Shown: positions 49,434 to 58,480 of the stretch, in pieces
Layout of the letters: each line of letters opens with the position of its first letter
Numbering within the stretch: the first letter of the stretch is position 1
Assembly: GCF_001866005.1 (NCBI RefSeq)
Contig: NZ_MLQR01000001.1
Coordinates: 344,277-408,276, forward strand
DNA length: 64,000 nucleotides
Reading direction: 5' to 3'
Source: Anaerobacillus alkalilacustris
GTDB taxonomy: Bacteria; Bacillota; Bacilli; Bacillales; Anaerobacillaceae
Program-made: the position numbers and the translations under genes
Notes under the pieces: model-generated
Told to the model about the DNA's origin: nothing
The model's database searches: none
Seen by the model: only the letters and a program-made list of their open reading frames with translations

Positions 49434-50359
49434 GCTGCCCGCTCCTCTCTAAATAACTTTTTAATTACAATAGACACAATAACTAAGAAAATTGTAAACA
49501 TTAAGGTAATCGCACTTGCATAGCCAATATTTCTGTGACGGAATCCGTATTCGTAAATATATTGTAAAATTGTCATAGTTGAATAATCTGGTCCCCCACC
49601 TGTCATAACCATTGGTTGCACAATTAGTTTAAATGCTTGAATTGTAGTTGTAATGACAAGGAACATCATGATCGGTTTTAACGAAGGCAGTGTAATATAC
49701 AAAAATTTATGCATGACGTTTGCACCATCAATGTCTGCTGCTTCATATAAACTAGAATCAATGTTTTTTAAACCCGCTAAAAAAATCATCATTTGATATC
49801 CACAACCAGACCAAGCTGAAATGGCTACAATTGTATACATCGCTTGCTCAGAACTTGTAAGAAATGGTTGTTTCGGTAGACCAATATTGGAAAGTATTTG
49901 ATTGATCAATCCAGAAGTAGGATTTAACATTACTGTCCATAGGATCGAAATAACAACTAAAGATAAAACAGCTGGTGCAAAATAAGCGGTTCTAAAAAAG
50001 CTATTTCCTCTAATTCTTTTATTAACAATCATAGCTAATCCGAGAGCCATTGAAAGTTGAAGTGGTACAACAAACAAAACAAATTTAAACGTGTTATAAA
50101 AACTTTTGATTAACACTTCATCCGACAACATTCGTCTAAAGTTGTCCAGCCCATTAAATTGTTTATCATTTGGCTTTAATAAATAATAATCGGTAAATCC
50201 ATACGTAAATGCTAATATAATCGGTAATACAATAAAGAGAATCGCCAATACCATCGCAGGAGTTAAAAATCCAAATGCTGATAAAGTATCATTTCGTCTT
50301 TTAGAGTATTCATTTAGATTTCTCACTTTGACATATCGTTTAAGATTTAGATTTCCCAC
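49430..50359 (-). CDS. Carbohydrate ABC transporter permease (MalF-like)
   Basis: A 309-residue permease with an N-terminal cytoplasmic tail and six helices, typical of LacF/MsmF-type proteins. The EAA loop is YEAADIDGANVMHKFLYITLP. The start is a GTG with AAAGGA about ten bases upstream. It pairs with the MalG-like protein. It follows the solute-binding protein after a hairpin that may lower its expression relative to the binding protein. Confidence 0.88.
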   Translation of the reverse strand: MGNLNLKRYVKVRNLNEYSKRRNDTLSAFGFLTPAMVLAILFIVLPIILAFTYGFTDYYLLKPNDKQFNGLDNFRRMLSDEVLIKSFYNTFKFVLFVVPLQLSMALGLAMIVNKRIRGNSFFRTAYFAPAVLSLVVISILWTVMLNPTSGLINQILSNIGLPKQPFLTSSEQAMYTIVAISAWSGCGYQMMIFLAGLKNIDSSLYEAADIDGANVMHKFLYITLPSLKPIMMFLVITTTIQAFKLIVQPMVMTGGGPDYSTMTILQYIYEYGFRHRNIGYASAITLMFTIFLVIVSIVIKKLFREERAA

Positions 50360-50386
50360 TGTTTCACATCCTTTATCCTTTGCATA

Positions 50387-50412
50387 AGAGGTGAGACAAA
50401 GGCCTCACCTCT
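50387..50412. terminator. Intercistronic hairpin between binding protein and permeases
   Basis: Perfect nine-pair stem AGAGGTGAG (50387-50395) / CTCACCTCT (50404-50412). On the minus strand only a short T-run follows, so it probably attenuates transcription or protects the upstream mRNA, as is common after solute-binding protein genes. Confidence 0.6.
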
Positions 50413-50427
50413 TTTTACGTCTATAGA

Positions 50428-51813
50428 CTATTTACGGTACTTCTCAAATTCTCTATCAATTTTGTTAACCGCATCATCTAAGTAACCTTTAATAGTCTCA
50501 GGATCTGTTGCTTTATTTTGAGCAATCCTTAAAATGACATCTCTTGCAAATGTTTCAGATAAATATGGATATCCTGGTGATACCGGACGAGACTTATTTG
50601 TATTTTGTACTTGGTACTTCAATACCGTCCATGCCTCATTATGGTATTCACTTTCAGTATTCGTATCAATTACCTCAATAGAATTAATTCTCCCTGGAAT
50701 AGCACCATTTGCATGGAAATATTCTTTATGTGCTTCGTCATTATTAAGCCACTCCATAACCTCTATCGTCTGCTTAATACGTTCTTCATCTTCCACTTGA
50801 CCACTTCTAACAAATGCCCAACTTCCAGATGGCGTATATAAACCATCAAAATTTTCACTCATTTTTGGATAACGAACAGTTTTAAATTTAAGGCTCGGAT
50901 AATTATTGACAAGGTCGCTGATATACCAGAAACCACTTACAGATAAGGCTGATTTACCTGTATGAAATGTTTTTTCTGATTCTGATGCATTCGCAAGTGG
51001 TGTTTCTTCAAACAATTGTGCATATTTCGTTAAAGCTTCCACACTTTTTTCACTATTCAACACACCATCTACTGTTAGGCCATCTTCAGCAATAATGTTT
51101 GTGTCATTCCCCCAAAGTAAAGGTGTGAAATAGTATGTTCCCAATTCATACGCACCTGCAGGAATGTCTGTTAACAATAGACTAACGGCAATTTCATAAT
51201 TCTCAAAAGATGGATCGTCTGTTACTTTGGCAAAATCATCTATTTTTCGAGCTAGAGTCAAGAATTGATCCCATGTCCAATCTTCATCAACAGCTGGCAC
51301 CATCGCTTTAACATCATCTGGTAAAGCATTAATCATGTCTTCATTGTACATTACTGCTACACCAGAATCTTGGTAACCCATCGCATAAAACGTTCCATCA
51401 ATCGTTCCTTGATCGATCATCGCTTCAGTGAAGCCCTCTTTAAATCCTGGTGTCATATAACTATCTAATTCACCTAAGATTCCTGCATCAACGTAAGCGG
51501 CTACATCCGGTCCGTCAAGCGTAAAAATATCAGGTACATTTCTAGAGGTAATCGCTGCATTTAACTTATCAATATAACCGGAACCAGCCCCAGCTCTTGT
51601 AATGTTTTCAATCTCTACTTGAAGCTTGTCTGGATTTTCCTCGTTATATCGCTCTATCCGTTCAGCAAACATTCTACCCTCTGGGTGATCTGCTGATGCT
51701 TGTGTCCAAATGACAATTTTTTCATTTGACCCTTTTGAAGCCTGATTTGAACCACAACCTATTAATGAAAATATTAAACCTAACCCTAAGACTAAATATG
51801 CTATTTTTTTCAT
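50428..51813 (-). CDS. Sugar ABC transporter solute-binding lipoprotein
   Basis: A 461-residue lipoprotein: signal peptide MKKIAYLVLGLGLIF followed by the lipobox SLIGC, then a family 1 solute-binding fold with IVIWTQASADHPEGR and the hinge region SALSVSGFWYISDL. It should be anchored outside the membrane and bind fructo-oligosaccharides or sucrose, judged from the two GH32 genes in the same operon. The ATG at 51813 was chosen since it starts the signal peptide and follows AGGAGG. Confidence 0.88.
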   Translation of the reverse strand: MKKIAYLVLGLGLIFSLIGCGSNQASKGSNEKIVIWTQASADHPEGRMFAERIERYNEENPDKLQVEIENITRAGAGSGYIDKLNAAITSRNVPDIFTLDGPDVAAYVDAGILGELDSYMTPGFKEGFTEAMIDQGTIDGTFYAMGYQDSGVAVMYNEDMINALPDDVKAMVPAVDEDWTWDQFLTLARKIDDFAKVTDDPSFENYEIAVSLLLTDIPAGAYELGTYYFTPLLWGNDTNIIAEDGLTVDGVLNSEKSVEALTKYAQLFEETPLANASESEKTFHTGKSALSVSGFWYISDLVNNYPSLKFKTVRYPKMSENFDGLYTPSGSWAFVRSGQVEDEERIKQTIEVMEWLNNDEAHKEYFHANGAIPGRINSIEVIDTNTESEYHNEAWTVLKYQVQNTNKSRPVSPGYPYLSETFARDVILRIAQNKATDPETIKGYLDDAVNKIDREFEKYRK

Positions 51814-51924
51814 ATTTTCATTGACCCTCCTCATGTATTATTTTTCTAAAAGAACTTTTTTTGCGTGTTTTGACCGTTCCCTCCTCTTTTGTTTCAACTT
51901 CTTTACAAGTTTATTATAATTCTA

Positions 51925-51939
51925 TTGAAGCGCTTTCAA
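51925..51939 (-). promoter_or_regulatory. cre-like site of the fructan operon
   Basis: On the minus strand TTGAAAGCGCTTCAA fits the cre consensus except at one position; it is nearly palindromic. It lies about 110 bases before the solute-binding protein gene and implies CcpA control. Confidence 0.6.
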
Positions 51940-52156
51940 AACGTGGTATATCTTTGATTTATGTTTAAATTTTTATTATTTTAATGCTGAATCTCTCACC
52001 ATTAAAAATCCTCGCCACTAGAATATTAAGTCTAGTTACGTCGAATGATGTGGCTCGTTTTTGGTATTATAAAATTCACTCATTTAGATAGAATCTTTTT
52101 TCTTCAGTAAGTACCTTGCATCTATACTTTCAATAACTCATTTTCCAAAAATTAAA
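51940..52156. other. Intergenic region between the two sugar gene sets
   Basis: AT-rich DNA holding the promoter region of the fructan operon on the minus strand. A block at 52045-52080 (ATGTGGCTCGTTTTTGGTA and on) resembles 17667-17700. No gene was found. Confidence 0.4.
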
Positions 52157-52181
52157 AATCCCCCATTAATGATGGAGGATT
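52157..52181 (-). terminator. Terminator of the sensor operon
   Basis: Stem AATCCCCCAT (52157-52166) / ATGGAGGATT (52172-52181) with G-U pairs; on the minus strand followed by TTTTTAATTTTT. Confidence 0.7.
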
Positions 52182-52209
52182 TTAATGAAAAAACAATTAT
52201 TTATTACTT

Positions 52210-53445
52210 CTAATTCATCTGTCTATATTTCTCAAACATTTTCTCCAAACTTTCAAGATAGCTATAAATATCACGATCTAGAAAGAATTGTTGTGAAATT
52301 CTTCTGAAGTCATCTTCAGCAGCTGTGCCTCCTACCCAGTAGTGGTTTGGCCAATTTACAGTTTTCCCTATTAAAACATGAGCTGCTAAATGCCTTACTT
52401 CTTTTTTGTTCATCATCACACCTTTTACAGCACTAATATTTCCTTCATAATCAGAGAATCGTTGTGCATTTTCTTTTTTTAGAAGAAACTCTAAAAATCT
52501 TTTTGCTTCATCAGGATATTTCGTATCCGCTGAAATTGAAAATCCGCCATCAACACCGCCAAGTACGTTGTTCTTGTCAATATCATTCATAACTGGAAAT
52601 GGAAAAATACCATAGTTTATTTGTGGATTTAATTTTTCGATTCTTGGAAGCATCCAGACTCCCTCAATAAACATGGCGCCCTCACCATTAACAAATGCTT
52701 GAATGACTGCATCGGAGTCATAGTTAAATGAGTTGGGCTGAGCAAACTCTAACACTTGTAACATTTTTTTGGAAAGGTCTATCCACTTTTGATCATTTTT
52801 GATTTTAATTTTACCTCTATTCAATTGATCCCAATAATCAACCTCAAATTGATTGGCAATAAAGTTTAAATTAAATACGCTAATACTTTGAAGTTCTTTA
52901 TTACCTAATAAAAACGGCTGCTTACCTGTTAATTTTAACTTCTCTAATGTTTCTAAAAAATGATCCCATGTTTTAGGAATTTCGAGCTCTAATTCCTTAA
53001 ATATGTCCGTGTTATAAATCACTCCAACTGCGTTTTGTGACAACGCTACTCCATACATCCGTCCATCAATTGTATAACGTTCTTGAATATCAGGTTCTAC
53101 ATAACGTATAAAATCTTCATCTGTAAGATCTAAAAGATATCCATTTTTAGCACGCACTAGATAATCTTGCTCAATCGGGTAGTTTATAAAAATATCTGGA
53201 ACATCGCCACGTGCAATACGTGTCTTTAAAACGGCCATGCCATCTGGAACATTCACTTGTTGAATTTCAATATCGGGGTTTTGCATTTCAAATTCTTTAA
53301 TCATTTCATTAAAAAATTCAACTGTTTCTGGTTTTGCCTGAAAAAATTCAATTTGCTTTTTTTCAGCTTCTAAAAGGACTTCTTCCTTTGCAGAACAAGC
53401 ACTCAAAATAACAAGCAAAAAATAAATCATGTTTTTAGTTTTCAT
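52210..53445 (-). CDS. Solute-binding lipoprotein of the sugar-sensing system
   Basis: A 411-residue family 1 solute-binding protein with signal peptide and lipobox ILSAC at about residue 17. Family features include PDIFINYPIEQDYLV, NAVGVIYNTDIFKELELEIP and FVNGEGAMFIEGVWMLP. It is encoded 31 bases after the response regulator and 3' of the kinase, with no permease next to it. I infer that it presents the sugar to the YesM-type kinase, though it could also feed the permeases of the adjoining operon. Confidence 0.85.
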   Translation of the reverse strand: MKTKNMIYFLLVILSACSAKEEVLLEAEKKQIEFFQAKPETVEFFNEMIKEFEMQNPDIEIQQVNVPDGMAVLKTRIARGDVPDIFINYPIEQDYLVRAKNGYLLDLTDEDFIRYVEPDIQERYTIDGRMYGVALSQNAVGVIYNTDIFKELELEIPKTWDHFLETLEKLKLTGKQPFLLGNKELQSISVFNLNFIANQFEVDYWDQLNRGKIKIKNDQKWIDLSKKMLQVLEFAQPNSFNYDSDAVIQAFVNGEGAMFIEGVWMLPRIEKLNPQINYGIFPFPVMNDIDKNNVLGGVDGGFSISADTKYPDEAKRFLEFLLKKENAQRFSDYEGNISAVKGVMMNKKEVRHLAAHVLIGKTVNWPNHYWVGGTAAEDDFRRISQQFFLDRDIYSYLESLEKMFEKYRQMN

Positions 53446-53476
53446 TTTGAGCCCCCCTTTTCATATAAAGAGAATA

Positions 53477-54646
53477 TCAATCGCTAGTTCGATATTGACT
53501 TGGTGTAACATGCATACGCTTTTTAAACACCTGACTAAAATATCGTTGGTCACTATAACCTACCATATTAGCAATCTCATAAGTTTTTAAATCAGTTGTT
53601 TTTAAAAGTACACACGCATGTTCCATTCTTAGATTTGTTAAATATTCTAAAAAGGTCACTCCTGTTTTTTGCTTGAATAAAACGCTAAAATAACTCACGC
53701 TTAAATCGACTACTTCACATACAGCTTCTATACCAATCTCCTTTGTGAAATTTTCCTGTAAGTATGACTTTGCTTTTTTAATCGCTGCATCAGGAGAGTA
53801 TTTAGTACGATACTCATTTTTTATATCCTCTTCTGAAACTAGATTCATTTTTAAGAAAGTTGCAGATTCAAGTAATTTACAAGTCGTTTGAAATGAGACA
53901 GTGAGACCATTCATCCCAATACCCCCTTTTCCTACTGCTATTTTCATATGTGCATTTATCTGCTCAATTAACTTCTGCATAGCTGATTTAACCGTAGTTG
54001 TAAAATTAATATCCTCTTTGGAATGAGTATAAACAATGACATATCGAGAACTCTCAAACTTATAGAAAAATAAATCTGAGAAATGGTCTTCTCTTTCTTT
54101 CTTTATCCACTCCCTCAACTGTTGTTCATCACTTGCTGAAGTTTTATTTAATTGTAAAGCTACAATTAAATAATGATAATCGTCAATGCTAGGACTAGAG
54201 TTATCTTTCCCAATTGTTAGAGCTTCATAGATCAGATGTTTCCGGTATTCATATTCTTTTTTCTTAACATCTTCAAATTTAACAATGACTCTTTGTAAAC
54301 ATTTTTCTAACTCTTCATGATCAATTGGCTTCAAAATATAATCAAAGGCATTATTTTGTAGCCCTTCCCTAGCATACTTAAATTCATTGTGTCCACTTAA
54401 GAGAATGACTTCTGGCCTTACCTGAAGTGTTTGTACTTTTTTTAATAATTCAAGGCCAGTCATTTCTGGCATACAAATGTCAGTTATGACAATTTCCGGA
54501 TGAATATCATGAATAAGAGAATACGCATCTTGTCCATCATTAGCCGTTCCTACAATCTGACAATTAAAAGCTTTCCAATCAATAATCTTACTTATACTTT
54601 TAAGAATGAGCGATTCATCATCAACTAGTACCACTTTATAGGTCAT
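53477..54646 (-). CDS. AraC-type response regulator (YesN-like)
   Basis: A 389-residue protein with an N-terminal receiver (VVLVDDESL, phospho-acceptor Asp56 in EIVITDICMP), a middle linker and a C-terminal AraC helix-turn-helix pair (IGIEAVCEVVDLSVSYFSVLF and YEIANMVGYSDQRYFSQVFK). The ATG at 54646 has GAGGGTGAAAG upstream and overlaps the kinase gene by 11 bases. It should activate the neighbouring fructan transport operon. Confidence 0.9.
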   Translation of the reverse strand: MTYKVVLVDDESLILKSISKIIDWKAFNCQIVGTANDGQDAYSLIHDIHPEIVITDICMPEMTGLELLKKVQTLQVRPEVILLSGHNEFKYAREGLQNNAFDYILKPIDHEELEKCLQRVIVKFEDVKKKEYEYRKHLIYEALTIGKDNSSPSIDDYHYLIVALQLNKTSASDEQQLREWIKKEREDHFSDLFFYKFESSRYVIVYTHSKEDINFTTTVKSAMQKLIEQINAHMKIAVGKGGIGMNGLTVSFQTTCKLLESATFLKMNLVSEEDIKNEYRTKYSPDAAIKKAKSYLQENFTKEIGIEAVCEVVDLSVSYFSVLFKQKTGVTFLEYLTNLRMEHACVLLKTTDLKTYEIANMVGYSDQRYFSQVFKKRMHVTPSQYRTSD

Positions 54647-56405
54647 CTCTTTCACCCTCACTTAGCGGAAATGTAAGTTTCATCGTTGTTCCTCTGTTCT
54701 CCTCCGAACAAATCATGATCCCGTAACGTTCACCATAATAAAGCTTTATACGTTCTTGAACATTCATCACTCCACAACCAATTTTCTGACTTGATGTTTT
54801 GCTACCTTGTTTGTATTCGTTAAAAAACCTAAGAACATCGTTAGTTATTCCCACTCCATTATCTTCAATAAAGAAGAAACCTTTGTTACTTGAGATACCA
54901 CCACGAATCTTTATAACACCATCAGTTTTGTTACGGTGGAAGGCATGGATTAAAATATTTTCAACTAACGGCTGTAGAACAAGCTTCAATATAAAATAAT
55001 GTTCTAACTGTTTATCAATCTCAATTTCAAACCTAAACCGTTCATCAAAACGAACCTTCTGAATTTCCATATAACTAATTACATGACGTACTTCATCACT
55101 GACTGTAACTTTGTCATCAGTATTTATACTAATGCGAAGTAGCTTTCCAAGATTAATTGTCATTTTACTAATATCTCTGCTGCCATGTAACACTGCCATA
55201 GAATTAATAGATTCTAATGTATTATATAAAAAATGTGGATTAATTTGATTTTGTAACACTTTAAATTCAGCTTTTCTTTTTCGTTCCTGCTCGTTATTAA
55301 CTCGTATTAATAAAGTTGATATTTCCTCAACCATTCGATTAAAACCTTTTGCTAAATGATTTAACTCCATTATAGCAAACGCTTTCATTCTTGTTGTTAA
55401 TTGCCCATTTTCTACTTGTTTCATTTTAGATTGAAATTCAGTAATAAAATAAATAATTCTATTCAAGAATAACTGTTTAAAGCAAATAGCAAACACTGTA
55501 ACAAAAATAACTAAAAAAATAGTCACCTGTCGAATAAACTTTGTCTCATTTGTTATAAAGCTCCATGGCTTAACCGAAATAAGAAAAAAATTAGAAGACT
55601 CAAACTCATTAAAAGTTACGGGGATAAATGTGATTAAACTCTTCTCTTGTTCCCAATCGTCAACGAAGAAACCTGCTTGTTTGAACATTATTTTTTCTGG
55701 GAGAGGAACTGTTTCACCAATCAATTGGTGGTTACGGTTATAGACAATCTCACCTTTATCATTTACGATCATTTCCTGTGAATTAGGATGCTGAAGTCTC
55801 TTAAACACTTCATCGAAACGATCTAGCTTCACATCAAGTATGAGATAACCGATATCACGAAGAGTATGAATATCCTTAATGACACGACCTTGTGAAAAAA
55901 TAGGTTGGTCAATATTTACAAACTTATCACTTTCAACAGTTGATATCCAAACAGGCCGTCCTTCTTCTTCAACCATCATATTGTAAAACTCAGATTCTAG
56001 AAATTGGCCATATGATGGTGTTTGTGTTTTTTTAAAGCTATAAACTTGTCCAATAGCACTATAAAGAACTAAATCGTCAAGTTTAGATTGACCATAAAGA
56101 AGTCCTGCAATGGCTTGGCCTTTGTTATAAAAATCGAGCAATGACTGTTCATCATTATATTTAATAAAGTCTTGAACCTCTCGAGAAGAGATTATGTAAT
56201 TTGATAGAGTATTAACTTCAGACATAACCATTTGTATATTTAAATCAATCGCTTCTAATGTATATAATGTCTCATCTCCTACTTTATTCTTTAACGTTGA
56301 TGATGTGACATGATACGAAACAAAGCCTAAAATGAATATTGGAACTAATATGAAAAACAAAAATGCAATGAGAATTTTATTTTGAAGTCTCACAAAAACA
56401 CCCAT
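54636..56405 (-). CDS. Sensor histidine kinase (YesM-like, His_kinase/HATPase_c)
   Basis: A membrane sensor with a first helix near the N-terminus (KILIAFLFFILVPIFILGF), a large extracellular sensing domain of about 260 residues, a second helix (VTIFLVIFVTVFAICF), a HAMP linker and a His_kinase domain with NQINPHFLYNTLESI. The ATPase part has FIEDNGVGI and GCGVMNVQERIKLYYG. It pairs with the AraC-type regulator. The start is unsure: the ATG at 56405 lacks a ribosome site, and a GTG at 56393 or the ATG at 56462 are options. Confidence 0.88.
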   Translation of the reverse strand: MGVFVRLQNKILIAFLFFILVPIFILGFVSYHVTSSTLKNKVGDETLYTLEAIDLNIQMVMSEVNTLSNYIISSREVQDFIKYNDEQSLLDFYNKGQAIAGLLYGQSKLDDLVLYSAIGQVYSFKKTQTPSYGQFLESEFYNMMVEEEGRPVWISTVESDKFVNIDQPIFSQGRVIKDIHTLRDIGYLILDVKLDRFDEVFKRLQHPNSQEMIVNDKGEIVYNRNHQLIGETVPLPEKIMFKQAGFFVDDWEQEKSLITFIPVTFNEFESSNFFLISVKPWSFITNETKFIRQVTIFLVIFVTVFAICFKQLFLNRIIYFITEFQSKMKQVENGQLTTRMKAFAIMELNHLAKGFNRMVEEISTLLIRVNNEQERKRKAEFKVLQNQINPHFLYNTLESINSMAVLHGSRDISKMTINLGKLLRISINTDDKVTVSDEVRHVISYMEIQKVRFDERFRFEIEIDKQLEHYFILKLVLQPLVENILIHAFHRNKTDGVIKIRGGISSNKGFFFIEDNGVGITNDVLRFFNEYKQGSKTSSQKIGCGVMNVQERIKLYYGERYGIMICSEENRGTTMKLTFPLSEGERDDL

Positions 56406-56505
56406 TTTTCTAAAAATTTTTATTATAAAAATAGTAGCATATCGTGTTAAACAAGTATACATGTTATTCTATTAACAATGTGTAAAAAGGGTAGGGGAGG
56501 TTGTA

Positions 56506-56616
56506 ATGAAATGCATTTGGCAAAGGGAAGAAGAAAAGATATTGTTTCGAAAGATAGAGTATTATTCATTAGAATTTTCTACCTATTTCTCAATTATAAT
56601 CACATTTTTTACATGA
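56506..56616 (+). CDS. Possible small protein, 36 residues
   Basis: A short frame with an excellent AGGGGAGG site (56493-56500) five bases before its ATG. The N-terminal half is charged (MKCIWQREEEKILFRK) and the C-terminal half hydrophobic and aromatic (FSTYFSIIITFFT), as in a small membrane-associated peptide. It is divergent from the kinase gene. I recognise no family. Confidence 0.4.
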   Translation: MKCIWQREEEKILFRKIEYYSLEFSTYFSIIITFFT

Positions 56617-56782
56617 GGTATTTTTTTGATTAATGTTTAAATTTTTATTATTGTCCTATATTAGCAGCATTCCGGGACGTATAAGCACTCCAAGAAATGC
56701 TTTTAACCTTCGAGCCGTTCTTCATTCAACGCTTTTACATGCCGTTTTATTTATATCGTACATAAAATCGTTTTAAGTAAGG
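56617..56782. other. Short intergenic stretch
   Basis: No gene or strong structure seen apart from a weak AAGCA/TGCTT stem near 56685-56702. Confidence 0.35.
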
Positions 56783-56818
56783 TGAAAAAGGACAAGGTGC
56801 CTCTCCCCTTTGTCCCTG
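56783..56818 (-). terminator. Terminator of the phn-type operon
   Basis: GGACAAGG...CCTTTGTCC arms flank a short loop, and the minus strand continues TTTTTC. It begins three bases after the last phnE stop. Confidence 0.65.
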
Positions 56819-56821
56819 AGT

Positions 56822-57622
56822 TTATTCCATTGCTTTGGCTGTTGCTAAGTCTGCTCTTTCTTTTAAAAATCTTGTTAGCAGTTCTGCTAGCAAAATCATT
56901 CCAAAAATGACTAATGTAATTCCTAGTACTTGATCATAGGCAGCAATACGTGATGCTCTAACTAGCTCCCAACCAATCCCACCAGCTCCAACAACACCAA
57001 GAACTGCTGAATAACGAATGTTAATATCAAAGCGGAAGATAGACCAAGAGATAAATATACTCATAATACTAGGAATAATTCCTTGCATAACTATTTGAAA
57101 TTTTGAGGCACCAGTAGCCCTCAAAGCATCAATCAAGCCAGTATCCATTTCTTCAATTGCTTCTGAATATACTTTTATCAACATACCAATACTATTAATA
57201 GCCAACGCTAAAATACCAGGAGTTGGTCCAAGCCCAATTGCTATTATAAATAGTAGAGCCCAAATTAATGCTGGAACTGCACGAACAAATGCACCAAAAG
57301 CTTTTAAAGCATAACTTATGCTAATATGTGGAGTTAGATTTTTGGCTGCGAACATTGCTAGAGCAATTGAAAAAATAATTCCCCATAATGTTCCCATAAT
57401 AGCTATTTGCAAAGACTCAATAGCTGCACCTGCTAAATCTATCGGTTCATTTACTACAGGAGGAAACATGCCAAGTAGTAAACCCTCAACTCTAGAAAAA
57501 GCCTGAAATATTCTTTCGTCTAAAATACCAACTTGAAGTAAGCTAAAAATAAAAAACACAAACAATAGCCAAACGATCATTTGATTTGTTGTTTGTTTTT
57601 TCTTGTTTATTAACTGATTCAT
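56822..57622 (-). CDS. phnE: Phosphonate/phosphite-type ABC permease PhnE (second)
   Basis: A 266-residue permease with six helices. GTLWGIIFSIALAMFAAKN and the EAA-type loop IDALRATGASKFQIVMQGIIPS are PhnE hallmarks, as is the C-terminal YSAVLGVVGAGGIGWEL. It overlaps the other phnE by four bases, so a heterodimeric permease is likely. It transports phosphonates, phosphite or similar small oxyanions into the cell. Confidence 0.88.
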   Translation of the reverse strand: MNQLINKKKQTTNQMIVWLLFVFFIFSLLQVGILDERIFQAFSRVEGLLLGMFPPVVNEPIDLAGAAIESLQIAIMGTLWGIIFSIALAMFAAKNLTPHISISYALKAFGAFVRAVPALIWALLFIIAIGLGPTPGILALAINSIGMLIKVYSEAIEEMDTGLIDALRATGASKFQIVMQGIIPSIMSIFISWSIFRFDINIRYSAVLGVVGAGGIGWELVRASRIAAYDQVLGITLVIFGMILLAELLTRFLKERADLATAKAME

Positions 57623-58464
57623 AATAATCGTTCCCTCACTTTTGCCGTCGTAAATTCAACGATTAAAATTAAGAAGAAAATCATTGCAATTCCAACAGAA
57701 GCTTTATTATATTGGAACAAATTTATATGACCTTGTAATGTGTATCCTATCCCACCAGCGCCAATTAAACCTAGGACTGCTGCTTCACGAATATTTAAGT
57801 CCATTTTGTATAAAGACCAAGCAACAAACCCAGTCTTAAATTGTGGCCAAACTCCTTGACCCATTACTTGAAACCAAGAAGCACCAGTAGCCCTTACAGC
57901 ATCAACCTGACCTTGGTCAATTTCTTCTAAAACATCAGGAAATGCTTTCCCAAGAATTCCAACTCCAGATATACCTAACGCAAGTGTTCCTGATAAGGTA
58001 CCTAACCCAAACGCAACCACTAGTATAATCGCCAAAATTAGAGCTGGGGTTGCCCGAATAAATGCTACAATTGACCGACTAACTAATGCAACCAATGGGT
58101 GAAGAGTTGTATTTTTTGCAGCCATAAACCCAAAGAAAATCGATAATACAACAGAGAAAACCATACCTACAAAACTCATATAAATCGTCTGCAAAGCAGG
58201 TTGTATATAACTGCCAATAGCGGAAATATCGGGTGGCAGTAAGTCAGTAAAAATAAAGACAGCCATGTTTGTTGTCCCTTTATAAAGGAAAGAAAGGTTA
58301 AAATTCGTTCCCGTCCAACCCCAAACTATCATTGCAATGATGATAGCCCAGATAAATAACTGATTCTTAAATAAGATTTTTTTCCTACGCATTAATTCAG
58401 CGTACATATCTTTTCTTGGTTCCTCTACCAAAGGAGTTATTATTTTTTCTGCCGGTGTCCCCAT
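57619..58464 (-). CDS. phnE: Phosphonate/phosphite-type ABC permease PhnE (first)
   Basis: A 281-residue paralogue with a longer N-terminal cytoplasmic tail. Family motifs are FFGFMAAKNTTLHPL, VDAVRATGASWFQVMGQGVWP and REAAVLGLIGAGGIGYTL. It has a GGAGGAGGG ribosome site and follows phnC by 16 bases. It forms the membrane channel together with the second PhnE. Confidence 0.88.
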   Translation of the reverse strand: MGTPAEKIITPLVEEPRKDMYAELMRRKKILFKNQLFIWAIIIAMIVWGWTGTNFNLSFLYKGTTNMAVFIFTDLLPPDISAIGSYIQPALQTIYMSFVGMVFSVVLSIFFGFMAAKNTTLHPLVALVSRSIVAFIRATPALILAIILVVAFGLGTLSGTLALGISGVGILGKAFPDVLEEIDQGQVDAVRATGASWFQVMGQGVWPQFKTGFVAWSLYKMDLNIREAAVLGLIGAGGIGYTLQGHINLFQYNKASVGIAMIFFLILIVEFTTAKVRERLL

Positions 58465-58480
58465 GTCTTTCCCTCCTCCA

